Shown here piece by piece: positions 8,325-15,192 of a stretch of DNA of 64,000 nt. Every line of letters starts with the position of its first letter. Within the stretch, counting starts at the first letter, position 1. The DNA is taken from contig CAYVAS010000002.1 of NCBI GenBank assembly GCA_964449375.1, forward strand, positions 1 through 64,000, written 5' to 3'. Below the pieces are notes generated by a model, which was not told the origin of the DNA, did not search any database, and was given only the letters and a program-made list of their open reading frames with translations. The stretch comes from JAFDWI01 sp964449375. GTDB taxonomy: Bacteria > Actinomycetota > Acidimicrobiia > Acidimicrobiales > Iamiaceae. Position numbers and translations under genes: made by a program.

Positions 8325-9130
8325 CCGATGAAGACCTGCTCGTCGAACAGCGTGGTCACGTCCTGATCGTCACGCTGAACCGACCCGAGGCCCGCAACGC
8401 GTTCAGCGCCTCGATGCTCCAGGGTGCACACGACGCCTGGCACCGGCTCGACGAGGACCCCGACCTCCGCGTCGGGGTCCTGACCGGCGCCGGTGGCCAC
8501 TTCTGTTCGGGCATGGACCTCAAGGCCCTGGGCGACATGGAGGTCGCCCCGCCCGAGGCGGGTTCCACCCCGGAAGGACACGCCTCGGATCCCCTCGAGG
8601 TCGCCTGGCACGCGTTGCTGCGCCATTTCCGCCCCTCCAAGCCGATCGTGACCGCCGTGGAGGGTTACTGCGTCGCCGGTGGTACCGAGATCCTGCAGGC
8701 CACCGAGATCCGGGTGGCGGGCGAATCGGCGCAGTTCGCGATCGCCGAGGTCCGCCGTGGCCTGTTTCCCCTCGGCGGTTCCACGGTGCGCCTGCAACGC
8801 CAGATCCCCTACACGATGGCGGCCGACCTGCTGCTCACCGGCCGAATGATCAGCGCCGCCGAAGCGCGCCAGATCGGTCTGATCGGCCATGTCGTTCCCG
8901 ACGGGACCGCCCTGGACCGGGCACTGGAACTGGCCAGCCTCATCGCCGAAAACGGCCCCATCGCGGTCCAGACCGTGCTCGCCTCGATGCGGGCCACCCG
9001 GGACCTGTCCGAAGAAGACGGATTGGCCACCGAACAGGAGTTGGGCTTCGGCGTGTTCGCCACGAACGACGCCAAGGAGGGCCCCCGCGCCTTCGCGGAG
9101 AAGCGGGCGCCCCGGTTCACCGGAACCTGA
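8321..9130 (+). CDS. Enoyl-CoA hydratase/isomerase (crotonase) family protein
   Basis: A 269-residue crotonase-fold protein. Oxyanion-hole segments are HFCSGMDLKAL and GYCVAGGTEIL. A glutamate is present at both usual catalytic positions (GGTE and FAIAEVRRG), so true hydratase activity is plausible. It is the last gene of the 522-9130 operon and would act after the two acyl-CoA dehydrogenases by hydrating the enoyl-CoA. The start ATG overlaps the stop of the membrane protein gene (ATGA). Confidence 0.9.
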   Translation: MTDEDLLVEQRGHVLIVTLNRPEARNAFSASMLQGAHDAWHRLDEDPDLRVGVLTGAGGHFCSGMDLKALGDMEVAPPEAGSTPEGHASDPLEVAWHALLRHFRPSKPIVTAVEGYCVAGGTEILQATEIRVAGESAQFAIAEVRRGLFPLGGSTVRLQRQIPYTMAADLLLTGRMISAAEARQIGLIGHVVPDGTALDRALELASLIAENGPIAVQTVLASMRATRDLSEEDGLATEQELGFGVFATNDAKEGPRAFAEKRAPRFTGT

Positions 9131-9148
9131 ACGCCCGTCGGGCTCAGG
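9126..9148. terminator. Hairpin between convergent genes
   Basis: CCTGA plus GCCC pair with GGGC plus TCAGG around a 3-nt loop, with a 2-nt bulge. The hairpin contains the TGA of the hydratase gene and the stop of the CoA ligase on the other strand. No U-tract follows, so it may act as an intrinsic actinobacterial-type bidirectional terminator; this is not proven. Confidence 0.4.
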
Positions 9149-10772
9149 CGCTGGTCGCCTGTTCGGCGGCGACCTGGCGGGCCCAGGGATAGTCGGGTTT
9201 TCCGCTGGGGGAGCGGACCACCTCGTCCACCCGGACCACCGTGCGGGGCACCTTGTAGCCGGCCACCTGCGTGCGGCAGTGGTCGATCAGCAGGTCGTCG
9301 CCGGGGTCGGCGACTCCGGGGCGAAGCTGGACGATGGCGGCGACGCGTTCGCCCCAGCGTTCGTCGGGGACGCCCACGACGACCGCGTCGTAGACGGCCG
9401 GGTGGGACTTGAGCGCGCCCTCCACCTCTTCGGGATACACCTTTTCGCCGCCGGAGTTGATGCACACCGAACCCCGGCCGAGCAGGGTGATGGTGCCATC
9501 GGCCTCGACCGTGGCGAAGTCGCCGGGCATGGCGTAACGGCGACCGTCGGCCGCGGTGACGAAGGTCGACGCGGTCTTGGCCTCGTCCTTGTAGTAGCCC
9601 AGCGGGATGTGCCCGCCGCGGGCGAGGCGGCCCACCTCCCCGGACCCGGGTTCCACCGGGCGCAGGTCGTCGTCGAGCACGACCGAACCCGCGTAGGCGT
9701 TCACGGTGACCCCGAGCCCTTCACGGGGCCGGTCGGTGGTCGACGAGGTGGCCAGCCCGTTGTGGCCGGTCTCCGACGAACCGATCGCATCGACGATGAG
9801 GGCGTCGGGGAACCGGGCCCGGAAGCGGTCCTTGACCGTGGGCGAGAACACCGCCGCGCTCGAAGCGATCACGAACAACGACGAGATGTCCCACCGGTCG
9901 GGGTGGGCCTCGAAGGTCTCGATGAGCGGGCGGCCCATCGCGTCGCCGGTGATCGTGAGCGTCTGCACCCCGGTGCGCTCGACCTCGGACCAGATCCCCT
10001 CGGGGTCGAACCGGGGCACCAGCACCACCGTGTTGCCCTCGAACAGGAAGCGCAAGGTGCCCCATTGGGCGGCGCCGTGCATGAGCGGGGGGATGCACAG
10101 GGTCACCAACGGCGCCGGCGACGCGGCCGCCTTCTCGGCCAGGGTGAACTCGGTCGCCACCGGTTCGCCGCTGTAGGCGTCGATCCCACCTCCCAGCGCG
10201 TAGAAGACGTCCTCGTGGCGCCACATCACACCCTTGGGCATGCCGGTGGTGCCGCCGGTGTAGAGCACGTAGAGGTCGTCGGGAGAGCGATCGACCCGGG
10301 GGCGCAGGGGACTTCCGGAGGCGAGCGCCTCTTCGAAGGGCACCGAACCCAGTGCCGAGGTGTCCGTTCCCGAACCGTCGTCGATGGCATAGAAGCGCTC
10401 CAGATCCGGCAGCTTCGGAGCGACCTCGGCGATGACGGGCGCGTAGGAGGCGTCGTGAACCAGGGCCACGAGGTCGGCGTTGTCGAACAGGTACGCCAGT
10501 TCGTCGGCCACGTAGCGGTAGTTGATGTTGATGGGCACCGCCGAGATCTTGAACGCCGCGAGCATCGAGACCATCCACGCCTCGCTGTTGATGCCGTGGA
10601 TGCCGATGTGATCGCCCTTGGTGATGCCGTCGGCGATGAAGCGGTTCGCCAAACGGTTTGCCCGCTCGTCGAGTTCGGCGTAGGAGCGGGCGGTCTCGCC
10701 GATGATCAGCGCGGTGCGTTCGGGAACCGCGTCGACGGCGTGCTCGAACAGATCGGCGATGTTGAACGACAT
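9144..10772 (-). CDS. fadD19: Acyl-CoA synthetase, FadD19-like
   Basis: A 542-residue ANL-superfamily acid:CoA ligase. The AMP-binding P-loop is LLYTGGTTG-like (LYVLYTGGTTGMPKGVMWR). IGSSETGHNG, GRGSVCINSGGEKVYPEEVE and the C-terminal lysine loop SPSGKPDYPWA are all present. From the N-terminus (FNIADLFEHAVDAVPERTAL) to the end it resembles mycobacterial FadD19, the steroid side-chain CoA ligase, as I remember that sequence. The start at 10772 is fixed by a -10 box 7 nt upstream and by a full KstR-box match that begins on the start codon itself. The role would be activation of a steroid or isoprenoid acid to its CoA thioester; the exact substrate is inferred. Confidence 0.88.
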   Translation of the reverse strand: MSFNIADLFEHAVDAVPERTALIIGETARSYAELDERANRLANRFIADGITKGDHIGIHGINSEAWMVSMLAAFKISAVPININYRYVADELAYLFDNADLVALVHDASYAPVIAEVAPKLPDLERFYAIDDGSGTDTSALGSVPFEEALASGSPLRPRVDRSPDDLYVLYTGGTTGMPKGVMWRHEDVFYALGGGIDAYSGEPVATEFTLAEKAAASPAPLVTLCIPPLMHGAAQWGTLRFLFEGNTVVLVPRFDPEGIWSEVERTGVQTLTITGDAMGRPLIETFEAHPDRWDISSLFVIASSAAVFSPTVKDRFRARFPDALIVDAIGSSETGHNGLATSSTTDRPREGLGVTVNAYAGSVVLDDDLRPVEPGSGEVGRLARGGHIPLGYYKDEAKTASTFVTAADGRRYAMPGDFATVEADGTITLLGRGSVCINSGGEKVYPEEVEGALKSHPAVYDAVVVGVPDERWGERVAAIVQLRPGVADPGDDLLIDHCRTQVAGYKVPRTVVRVDEVVRSPSGKPDYPWARQVAAEQATSA

Positions 10773-10785
10773 GGAACAGGTTCTA
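10772..10785. promoter_or_regulatory. KstR-box-like operator at fadD19-like promoter
   Basis: TGGAACAGGTTCTA matches the published KstR consensus TNNAACNNGTTNNA at all eight fixed positions. It overlaps the predicted -10 (TAGAAC on the minus strand, 10780-10785) and the start codon of the CoA ligase, so a bound repressor would block initiation. Confidence 0.65.
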
Positions 10786-10821
10786 GCAGAGCCCCGGGAT
10801 CGTCGGTGCCGGGTCGGTGCT

Positions 10822-12324
10822 CTAGGACGCAGCGCGGGTCGATCGGGCGCGCTTGGCCGAGCTCTGGCGCCGGCGGGTGCCAGGCCCGCGGCCTGCGGCA
10901 CGGTCGCGGTTGCGCTGTTCTTCGTCTGCGGCTTTCCACAGTTCTGCGAAGGCCTCCTCGGCGGCCGACGCGAGCTCCCAGGTGTCGGGGATCTGTTCCC
11001 GGCAGGCCATGAATCCGATGTCGACCGCGTCCCGGTAGGAGAACACCGTGATGTTCAACCCGCACCCCTCCATGACCGGACCCAACGGATAGGCGGCCAC
11101 CAGCTCGGCGCCGGCGAAGTACAACGGAAAGTTCGGACCGGGCACGTTGGAGATGATCACGTTGTGGATCGCCCGGTGCCGGTTGGCCAGCCCGGTGCTG
11201 GAGTACAGACGCGAGGCCAGGTTGAACACGTTGGGGCTGGCGTACTCGGCCCACTGCATCAGCATCGAGGCACCGATCGCGTTGTGTTCCTCCTTGGCGC
11301 CCTTGGTGGAGCGTCTGATGTGGGCGATCCGGTCGGCTACGTCGTCGATGTCGCTACCGAGCGACACGAACATGCCCGAAACCTTGTTCGACGAGGGACC
11401 CGGGGGAGCGTCGGGGCTGTTGGCCACCGAGATCGGACAGATGCCGATCAACGACTCGGCGGGAAGCGCGTCGTGACGGTCCAGATAGTTGCGCAGGGTC
11501 CCCGAGACGAGCGCGAGCACCACGTCGTTGACCGTGCACCCGAACACGTTCTTGATGCGTTTGCAGTCCTCCAGGTCCAGGCGCGCGAACGCGGTGGCCC
11601 GGTGGGCGGTCACCGCGCCGGTCCAGGGGGTGGGCGGTGCGGACAGGGGCACCGCGCCGACGAGTTTCTCGGGACTGCGGCGCCCTTGGACCACCCGGGA
11701 CACCGACCGCGCCGTTCGTCCCAGCAACGCCGGCATGTTGACGACCTGACGTCCCAGCGAGGCTGCCGCGTGCCCCAACAGCTCCATGTCGTTGGGGACG
11801 TGTTCGACGGGCAGGTCCTGGGGCGCACCGAAGGCGTCGATCCCGATCGGTTCCAGATCGAACAGGTGCACCAGGAAGTCCGCTCCCGACGCACCGTCGA
11901 CCGCGGCGTGGTGCACCTTGGTGATGACCCCCACCCGGTCGTGCTTGAGCCCCTCGACCACCCACATCTCCCACAGGGGGCGGGTGCGGTCGAGTGGGGT
12001 GCTGGCGATCTGCCCCGCCAGTTCGGCCAGTTCCCGGCGGCCGCCCGGCGCGGGTGCCCCGATGCGCCGCACGTGGTAGTCCAGATCGAAGTCGGGGTCC
12101 TCCACCCACACCGGATGGTTCAACCGGAAGGGCACCTCGGCCAGGCGGCGGTGCAGCAGCGGGACCACGTGCAGCCTCGAGCGCACGAACTTCTTGATCG
12201 TGTCGAAGGAGTAGCCATCGGGCATCGTGGCGGGATCGAGCACCATCGTCATCGCGACGTGCATGTGGTGCGTCGGCGTCTCCAGGTACAGGAATGCGGC
12301 GTCCAATCCCGAGAGTCGTTCCAT
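10822..12324 (-). CDS. Wax ester synthase / diacylglycerol acyltransferase (WS/DGAT)
   Basis: A 500-residue WS/DGAT enzyme that moves acyl groups from acyl-CoA to alcohols or diacylglycerol. The catalytic HHxxxDG motif is HHAAVDG at 138-144. The N-terminus MERLSGLDAAFLYLETPTHHMHVA is typical, and SNVPGPNFPLYFAGAEL and the C-terminal DUF1298-like region are also present. The tail after about residue 470 is Arg-rich. AAGGAGG lies about 9 nt before the ATG, so this gene is leadered, unlike its neighbour. It suggests storage or recycling of acyl-CoA as neutral lipid next to the degradation genes. The 49-bp gap to the CoA ligase on the same strand allows a separate promoter there. Confidence 0.92.
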   Translation of the reverse strand: MERLSGLDAAFLYLETPTHHMHVAMTMVLDPATMPDGYSFDTIKKFVRSRLHVVPLLHRRLAEVPFRLNHPVWVEDPDFDLDYHVRRIGAPAPGGRRELAELAGQIASTPLDRTRPLWEMWVVEGLKHDRVGVITKVHHAAVDGASGADFLVHLFDLEPIGIDAFGAPQDLPVEHVPNDMELLGHAAASLGRQVVNMPALLGRTARSVSRVVQGRRSPEKLVGAVPLSAPPTPWTGAVTAHRATAFARLDLEDCKRIKNVFGCTVNDVVLALVSGTLRNYLDRHDALPAESLIGICPISVANSPDAPPGPSSNKVSGMFVSLGSDIDDVADRIAHIRRSTKGAKEEHNAIGASMLMQWAEYASPNVFNLASRLYSSTGLANRHRAIHNVIISNVPGPNFPLYFAGAELVAAYPLGPVMEGCGLNITVFSYRDAVDIGFMACREQIPDTWELASAAEEAFAELWKAADEEQRNRDRAAGRGPGTRRRQSSAKRARSTRAAS

Positions 12325-12448
12325 GGGGTCTTCCTCCTTCCTCTCGGCGGCTGCGGGCGGTGGGTTCGCACCGGCCAGGTGGAGAGTCTGTCAGGTCCGC
12401 GCCGCCGTTGCTCTGGCGAAGCGGATTGCACCGATCCGGAGCCAAAAC

Positions 12449-12462
12449 GAGAATCTGTTCTA
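12449..12462. promoter_or_regulatory. KstR-box-like sequence before acyl-CoA dehydrogenase
   Basis: GAGAATCTGTTCTA matches TNNAACNNGTTNNA at six of eight fixed positions. Its right half (GTTCTAG) is identical to the sites at 10772-10785 and 17734-17747. It overlaps a -10-like TAGTGT (12461-12466), 8 nt before GTG 12475. Confidence 0.5.
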
Positions 12463-12474
12463 GTGTCGCGAACC

Positions 12475-13704
12475 GTGGACTTCGACGACACCCCGGAGGA
12501 AGCCGAGTTCCGTGCCGAGGCGAGAGCCTGGCTCGAGGCCAACGCCGTTCCCAAGGGCCACCCCGACGACTTCTCGCACGGCCACCAGAGCGACGCGATG
12601 TCCGACGAGCACTACGCGAAGCGCTGCGCGGACTGGCAACGCACCCTCTGGGAAGGCGGCTGGGCCGGGGTCGCGTGGCCCCGAGCCTTCGGCGGGCGGG
12701 GGGGCAGACCCGTCGAGGCGGCGATCTTCGCCCAGGAACAGGGCCGCTTCGGCGTCTCCTCGGGGATCTTCGCGGTGGCTCACGGCATGGTGGGCCCGAC
12801 CCTGATGCGCCACGGTTCCCCCGATCAGCAACGGCGGTTCCTTCCGGCGATGCTCCAGGGGTCCGAGATCTGGTGCCAGTTGTTCAGCGAACCCGAAGCC
12901 GGCTCGGACCTGGCGGGGCTGCGCACCCGCGCGGTCCACGACCCGACCCGCGACGAGTGGGTCGTGACCGGCCAGAAGGTCTGGACCTCGCAGGCGACGG
13001 TGTCCGCGATGGGGATCCTGCTGGCCCGAACCGACTGGGACGTGCCCAAGCACCAGGGCATCACCTACTTTCTGGTCGACATGGCCTCGCCCGGGATCGA
13101 GATCCGTCCCCTGCGCCAGCTCACCGGCCAGAGCCACTTCTCCGAGGTCTTCCTCGACGAGGTCCGCATCCCGGCGGCGATGGTCCTGGGAGAGGTCGGT
13201 GACGGGTGGAAGGCCGCGGTAACGACCCTGTCGAACGAACGGGTGGCGATCTCGGGTTCCGAACGCGGCAAGGAACTGGGCCTGGTCCTGGACCTGGTGC
13301 GGGCTGCCGGGCTCGCCGACGACCCGGTGATCCGCCAACGCGTCGCCGATGCCCACACCCGCGATCGGATCCTCGCCTTCTTGTCGTACCGGCTCCAGAC
13401 CGCGCTGAGCCGCGGTACGCCGCTGGGCGCGGAGGCATCGGTGATGAAGCTGTTCTATGCCGAACACCTGCGCCGGCTCGCCGATCTGGCGGTGACCGCC
13501 GAAGGCGCCGCCGGGGCCCTGTGGGGGGCCGACGCCCCGGCCGACGGATTGTGGCAGTCCCGCATGCTGGCCGCGCTCGCGATCTCGATCGCCGGGGGCA
13601 CCAACGAGATCCAGCACAACGTGGTGGGTGAGCGCGTCCTCGGGCTGCCCCGCGACGACGCGCCCGACCGGAAGGTACCCTTCGGACAGATGGTGAGGCC
13701 GTGA
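12475..13704 (+). CDS. Acyl-CoA dehydrogenase next to KstR-like regulator
   Basis: A 409-residue acyl-CoA dehydrogenase. It begins FDDTPEEAEFRAEARAWLE, a common start for actinobacterial FadE proteins. It has the FSEPEAGSDLAGLRTRAV nucleotide/FAD loop and ends with GGTNEIQHNVVGERVLGLPR, a full FAD-contact motif, so it is probably catalytic on its own or as an alpha subunit. The open frame extends far upstream, but that part only mirrors the antisense WS/DGAT gene. GTG 12475 fits a leaderless promoter, and GTG 12463 is an alternative. The stop overlaps the regulator start (GTGA). Confidence 0.9.
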   Translation: MDFDDTPEEAEFRAEARAWLEANAVPKGHPDDFSHGHQSDAMSDEHYAKRCADWQRTLWEGGWAGVAWPRAFGGRGGRPVEAAIFAQEQGRFGVSSGIFAVAHGMVGPTLMRHGSPDQQRRFLPAMLQGSEIWCQLFSEPEAGSDLAGLRTRAVHDPTRDEWVVTGQKVWTSQATVSAMGILLARTDWDVPKHQGITYFLVDMASPGIEIRPLRQLTGQSHFSEVFLDEVRIPAAMVLGEVGDGWKAAVTTLSNERVAISGSERGKELGLVLDLVRAAGLADDPVIRQRVADAHTRDRILAFLSYRLQTALSRGTPLGAEASVMKLFYAEHLRRLADLAVTAEGAAGALWGADAPADGLWQSRMLAALAISIAGGTNEIQHNVVGERVLGLPRDDAPDRKVPFGQMVRP

Positions 13705-14336
13705 CCCCGCCCCGTGCCGTCGGCGCCACCCGTGAAGGCGTCGACGTGGCCAAGCTGACCCCGGGCCAGGCCGAACGCCGCGAGCGGGTCCTGCGCACCG
13801 CGTTGGACCTGGGGCGGGCCGGAGGCTACGACGCGGTCCAGATGCGGGACGTCGCCGCCGAGGCGGGGGTCGCCCTGGGCACGATCTACCGGTACTTCTC
13901 GTCCAAGGACCACCTGCTGGCCGCGGCGCTGGTGCTGTGGGTGACCGAGCTCGAGCACCAGGTCGCGCTCCGCCCGCCGACGGGATCGACCACGACCGAA
14001 CGGGTCCTGAGCGTGATCAAGCGGGCCCAGCGGGCCATGGAGCGTGAACAGAACCTGTCCGAGGCTCTGGTCACCGCGCTGGTGTCTCCGGACCCGGGCG
14101 CTGCCGAATGTCAGCGCCAGTTGACGGCCATCATGACCTCGACCATCGCCCGGGGTCTGGGCGCGGACCTGGACCCGCAGATCCGCCAGGACCTGGCCCG
14201 CATCCTGGGCCACGTGTGGTTCTCGGCGCTGGTGGGCTGGGTGCTGGGATGGTCCAACATCGACAAGGTCAGCGACGAGGTCGAGATCGCCGGCCATCTG
14301 ATGTTGGACCATCTGGACACCGACGCACCCGACTGA
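13701..14336 (+). CDS. kstR: TetR-family regulator, KstR-like
   Basis: A 211-residue TetR repressor. The DNA-binding part reads GGYDAVQMRDVAAEAGVALG then TIYRYFSSKDHLLAAAL, at about 40-75. This closely follows mycobacterial KstR (GGYxAVQMRxVAxRADVAxGTLYRYFPSKxHLL), the repressor of cholesterol catabolism that releases DNA on binding a steroid acyl-CoA. The C-terminal ligand domain also has an AMEREQNLSEALVTALVSPD stretch, like KstR AMQRNPLLTEAM. Four KstR-box-like sites occur within 9 kb. It overlaps the upstream dehydrogenase gene by 4 nt; GTG 13746 is a possible shorter start. The orthology is from remembered sequence and needs a phylogeny. Confidence 0.82.
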   Translation: MTPPRAVGATREGVDVAKLTPGQAERRERVLRTALDLGRAGGYDAVQMRDVAAEAGVALGTIYRYFSSKDHLLAAALVLWVTELEHQVALRPPTGSTTTERVLSVIKRAQRAMEREQNLSEALVTALVSPDPGAAECQRQLTAIMTSTIARGLGADLDPQIRQDLARILGHVWFSALVGWVLGWSNIDKVSDEVEIAGHLMLDHLDTDAPD

Positions 14337-14411
14337 TTCCGGGCCGGTCCTGCCCGACGATGGATAGGCGACCCGGCCGGGTTCCGGCCCGGTCCACCAG
14401 CGTCCAAAACC

Positions 14412-14444
14412 GAAGCCACCCTGCCCAGCGGACAGGGTGGCTTC
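14412..14444. terminator. Strong terminator hairpin
   Basis: GAAGCCACCCTG pairs perfectly with CAGGGTGGCTTC (12-bp stem, 9-nt loop), midway between the convergent regulator and surface-protein genes. No long U-tract follows, but the stem is the strongest in this part of the window. The rest of 14337-14483 holds nothing else I can name. Confidence 0.75.
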
Positions 14445-14483
14445 TGAAAGATCTGGTGACGGTCCGGGTGGGACCTGCTTCGA

Positions 14484-15056
14484 TCAGTGCGTGGCGTTGC
14501 GCTTGCGGCTGGACAGCACCAGCAGGCTGCCGATGACCAGCAGCGCGACACCACCGGCGATGAAGGGCATCACCTCGGCACCCGTGTCCGGGTGGGAGGA
14601 GACTCCACCGGCACCACCGGCACCGGCACCGCCGTCGGTCGGCGGCTGCGGCATGAGCGAGGCGACCGTCACCTCTGCGGTGACCTCGACCGAACCCACG
14701 GTGGTGCAGATCAGCACCTCACCGGGATCCTGGTCGGCCGGGACGGTCCAGTCGATCGAGAAGTTGCCGTCGACGTCGGTGACGACCTCGCCGATGGCGT
14801 CGGAGGCGGCACAGGAGCCCACGCTGATCCCGAGGATGCAGTCGCCAGGGAACCCGGAACCGCTGATCACCACGGTGTCACCGGGGTTGACCTCGGAGGG
14901 ATTGGCCGTGAGCTGCATCGTGGCGCCGTAGTCGTCACCGAGGACGCAGGCTTCCTGGGCACCGGCGGTTGCGGGGACGGCTGCGATCAGCCCGAACGCG
15001 AGCGCCACCAAGGCGATCGCACGAAGAATCGGGTTCCGTCGAATTTGGCTGGTCAT
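14484..15056 (-). CDS. Secreted surface protein with LPXTG-like tail (HPDTG)
   Basis: A 190-residue exported protein. The signal peptide has cleavage likely after ATAGA (about residue 31). An immunoglobulin-like domain follows (about 40-135, with VNPGDTVVISGSGFPGDC), then a Pro/Gly-rich spacer. The C-terminus is a classic cell-wall sorting layout: HPDTGAE, a hydrophobic helix MPFIAGGVALLVIGSLLVL and a tail SSRKRNATH. The sorting motif has His where LPXTG has Leu, so sortase recognition is uncertain and it may simply be membrane-anchored. ATG 15056 is preceded by GAGGGGAAC and by a -10 TATAGT about 50 nt upstream. Confidence 0.8.
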   Translation of the reverse strand: MTSQIRRNPILRAIALVALAFGLIAAVPATAGAQEACVLGDDYGATMQLTANPSEVNPGDTVVISGSGFPGDCILGISVGSCAASDAIGEVVTDVDGNFSIDWTVPADQDPGEVLICTTVGSVEVTAEVTVASLMPQPPTDGGAGAGGAGGVSSHPDTGAEVMPFIAGGVALLVIGSLLVLSSRKRNATH

Positions 15057-15108
15057 GAAAGTTCCCCTCACCTCGCTGGTGGTGAACGTGGATGCGATGT
15101 GCGAACGC

Positions 15109-15114
15109 ACTATA
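15109..15114 (-). promoter_or_regulatory. -10 box for the surface-protein gene
   Basis: TATAGT on the minus strand is the most AT-rich patch in the 136-bp gap between the surface-protein gene and the DUF4012 gene. With a Shine-Dalgarno close to the ATG it implies a leadered transcript of about 45 nt. Confidence 0.5.
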
Positions 15115-15192
15115 CACGACCCGGCTCCGGCGATGGGGATTTTCACCCCGCGCCGCACACGGGTGGCGCCGCACCCCGGATCGACCAGAAGC

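Noticed and set aside
10702..12474. Possible 590-residue N-terminal extension of the acyl-CoA dehydrogenase at 12475
   Set aside because: The extension is antisense to the WS/DGAT and ligase genes and has no domain. The dehydrogenase N-terminus begins normally at 12475.
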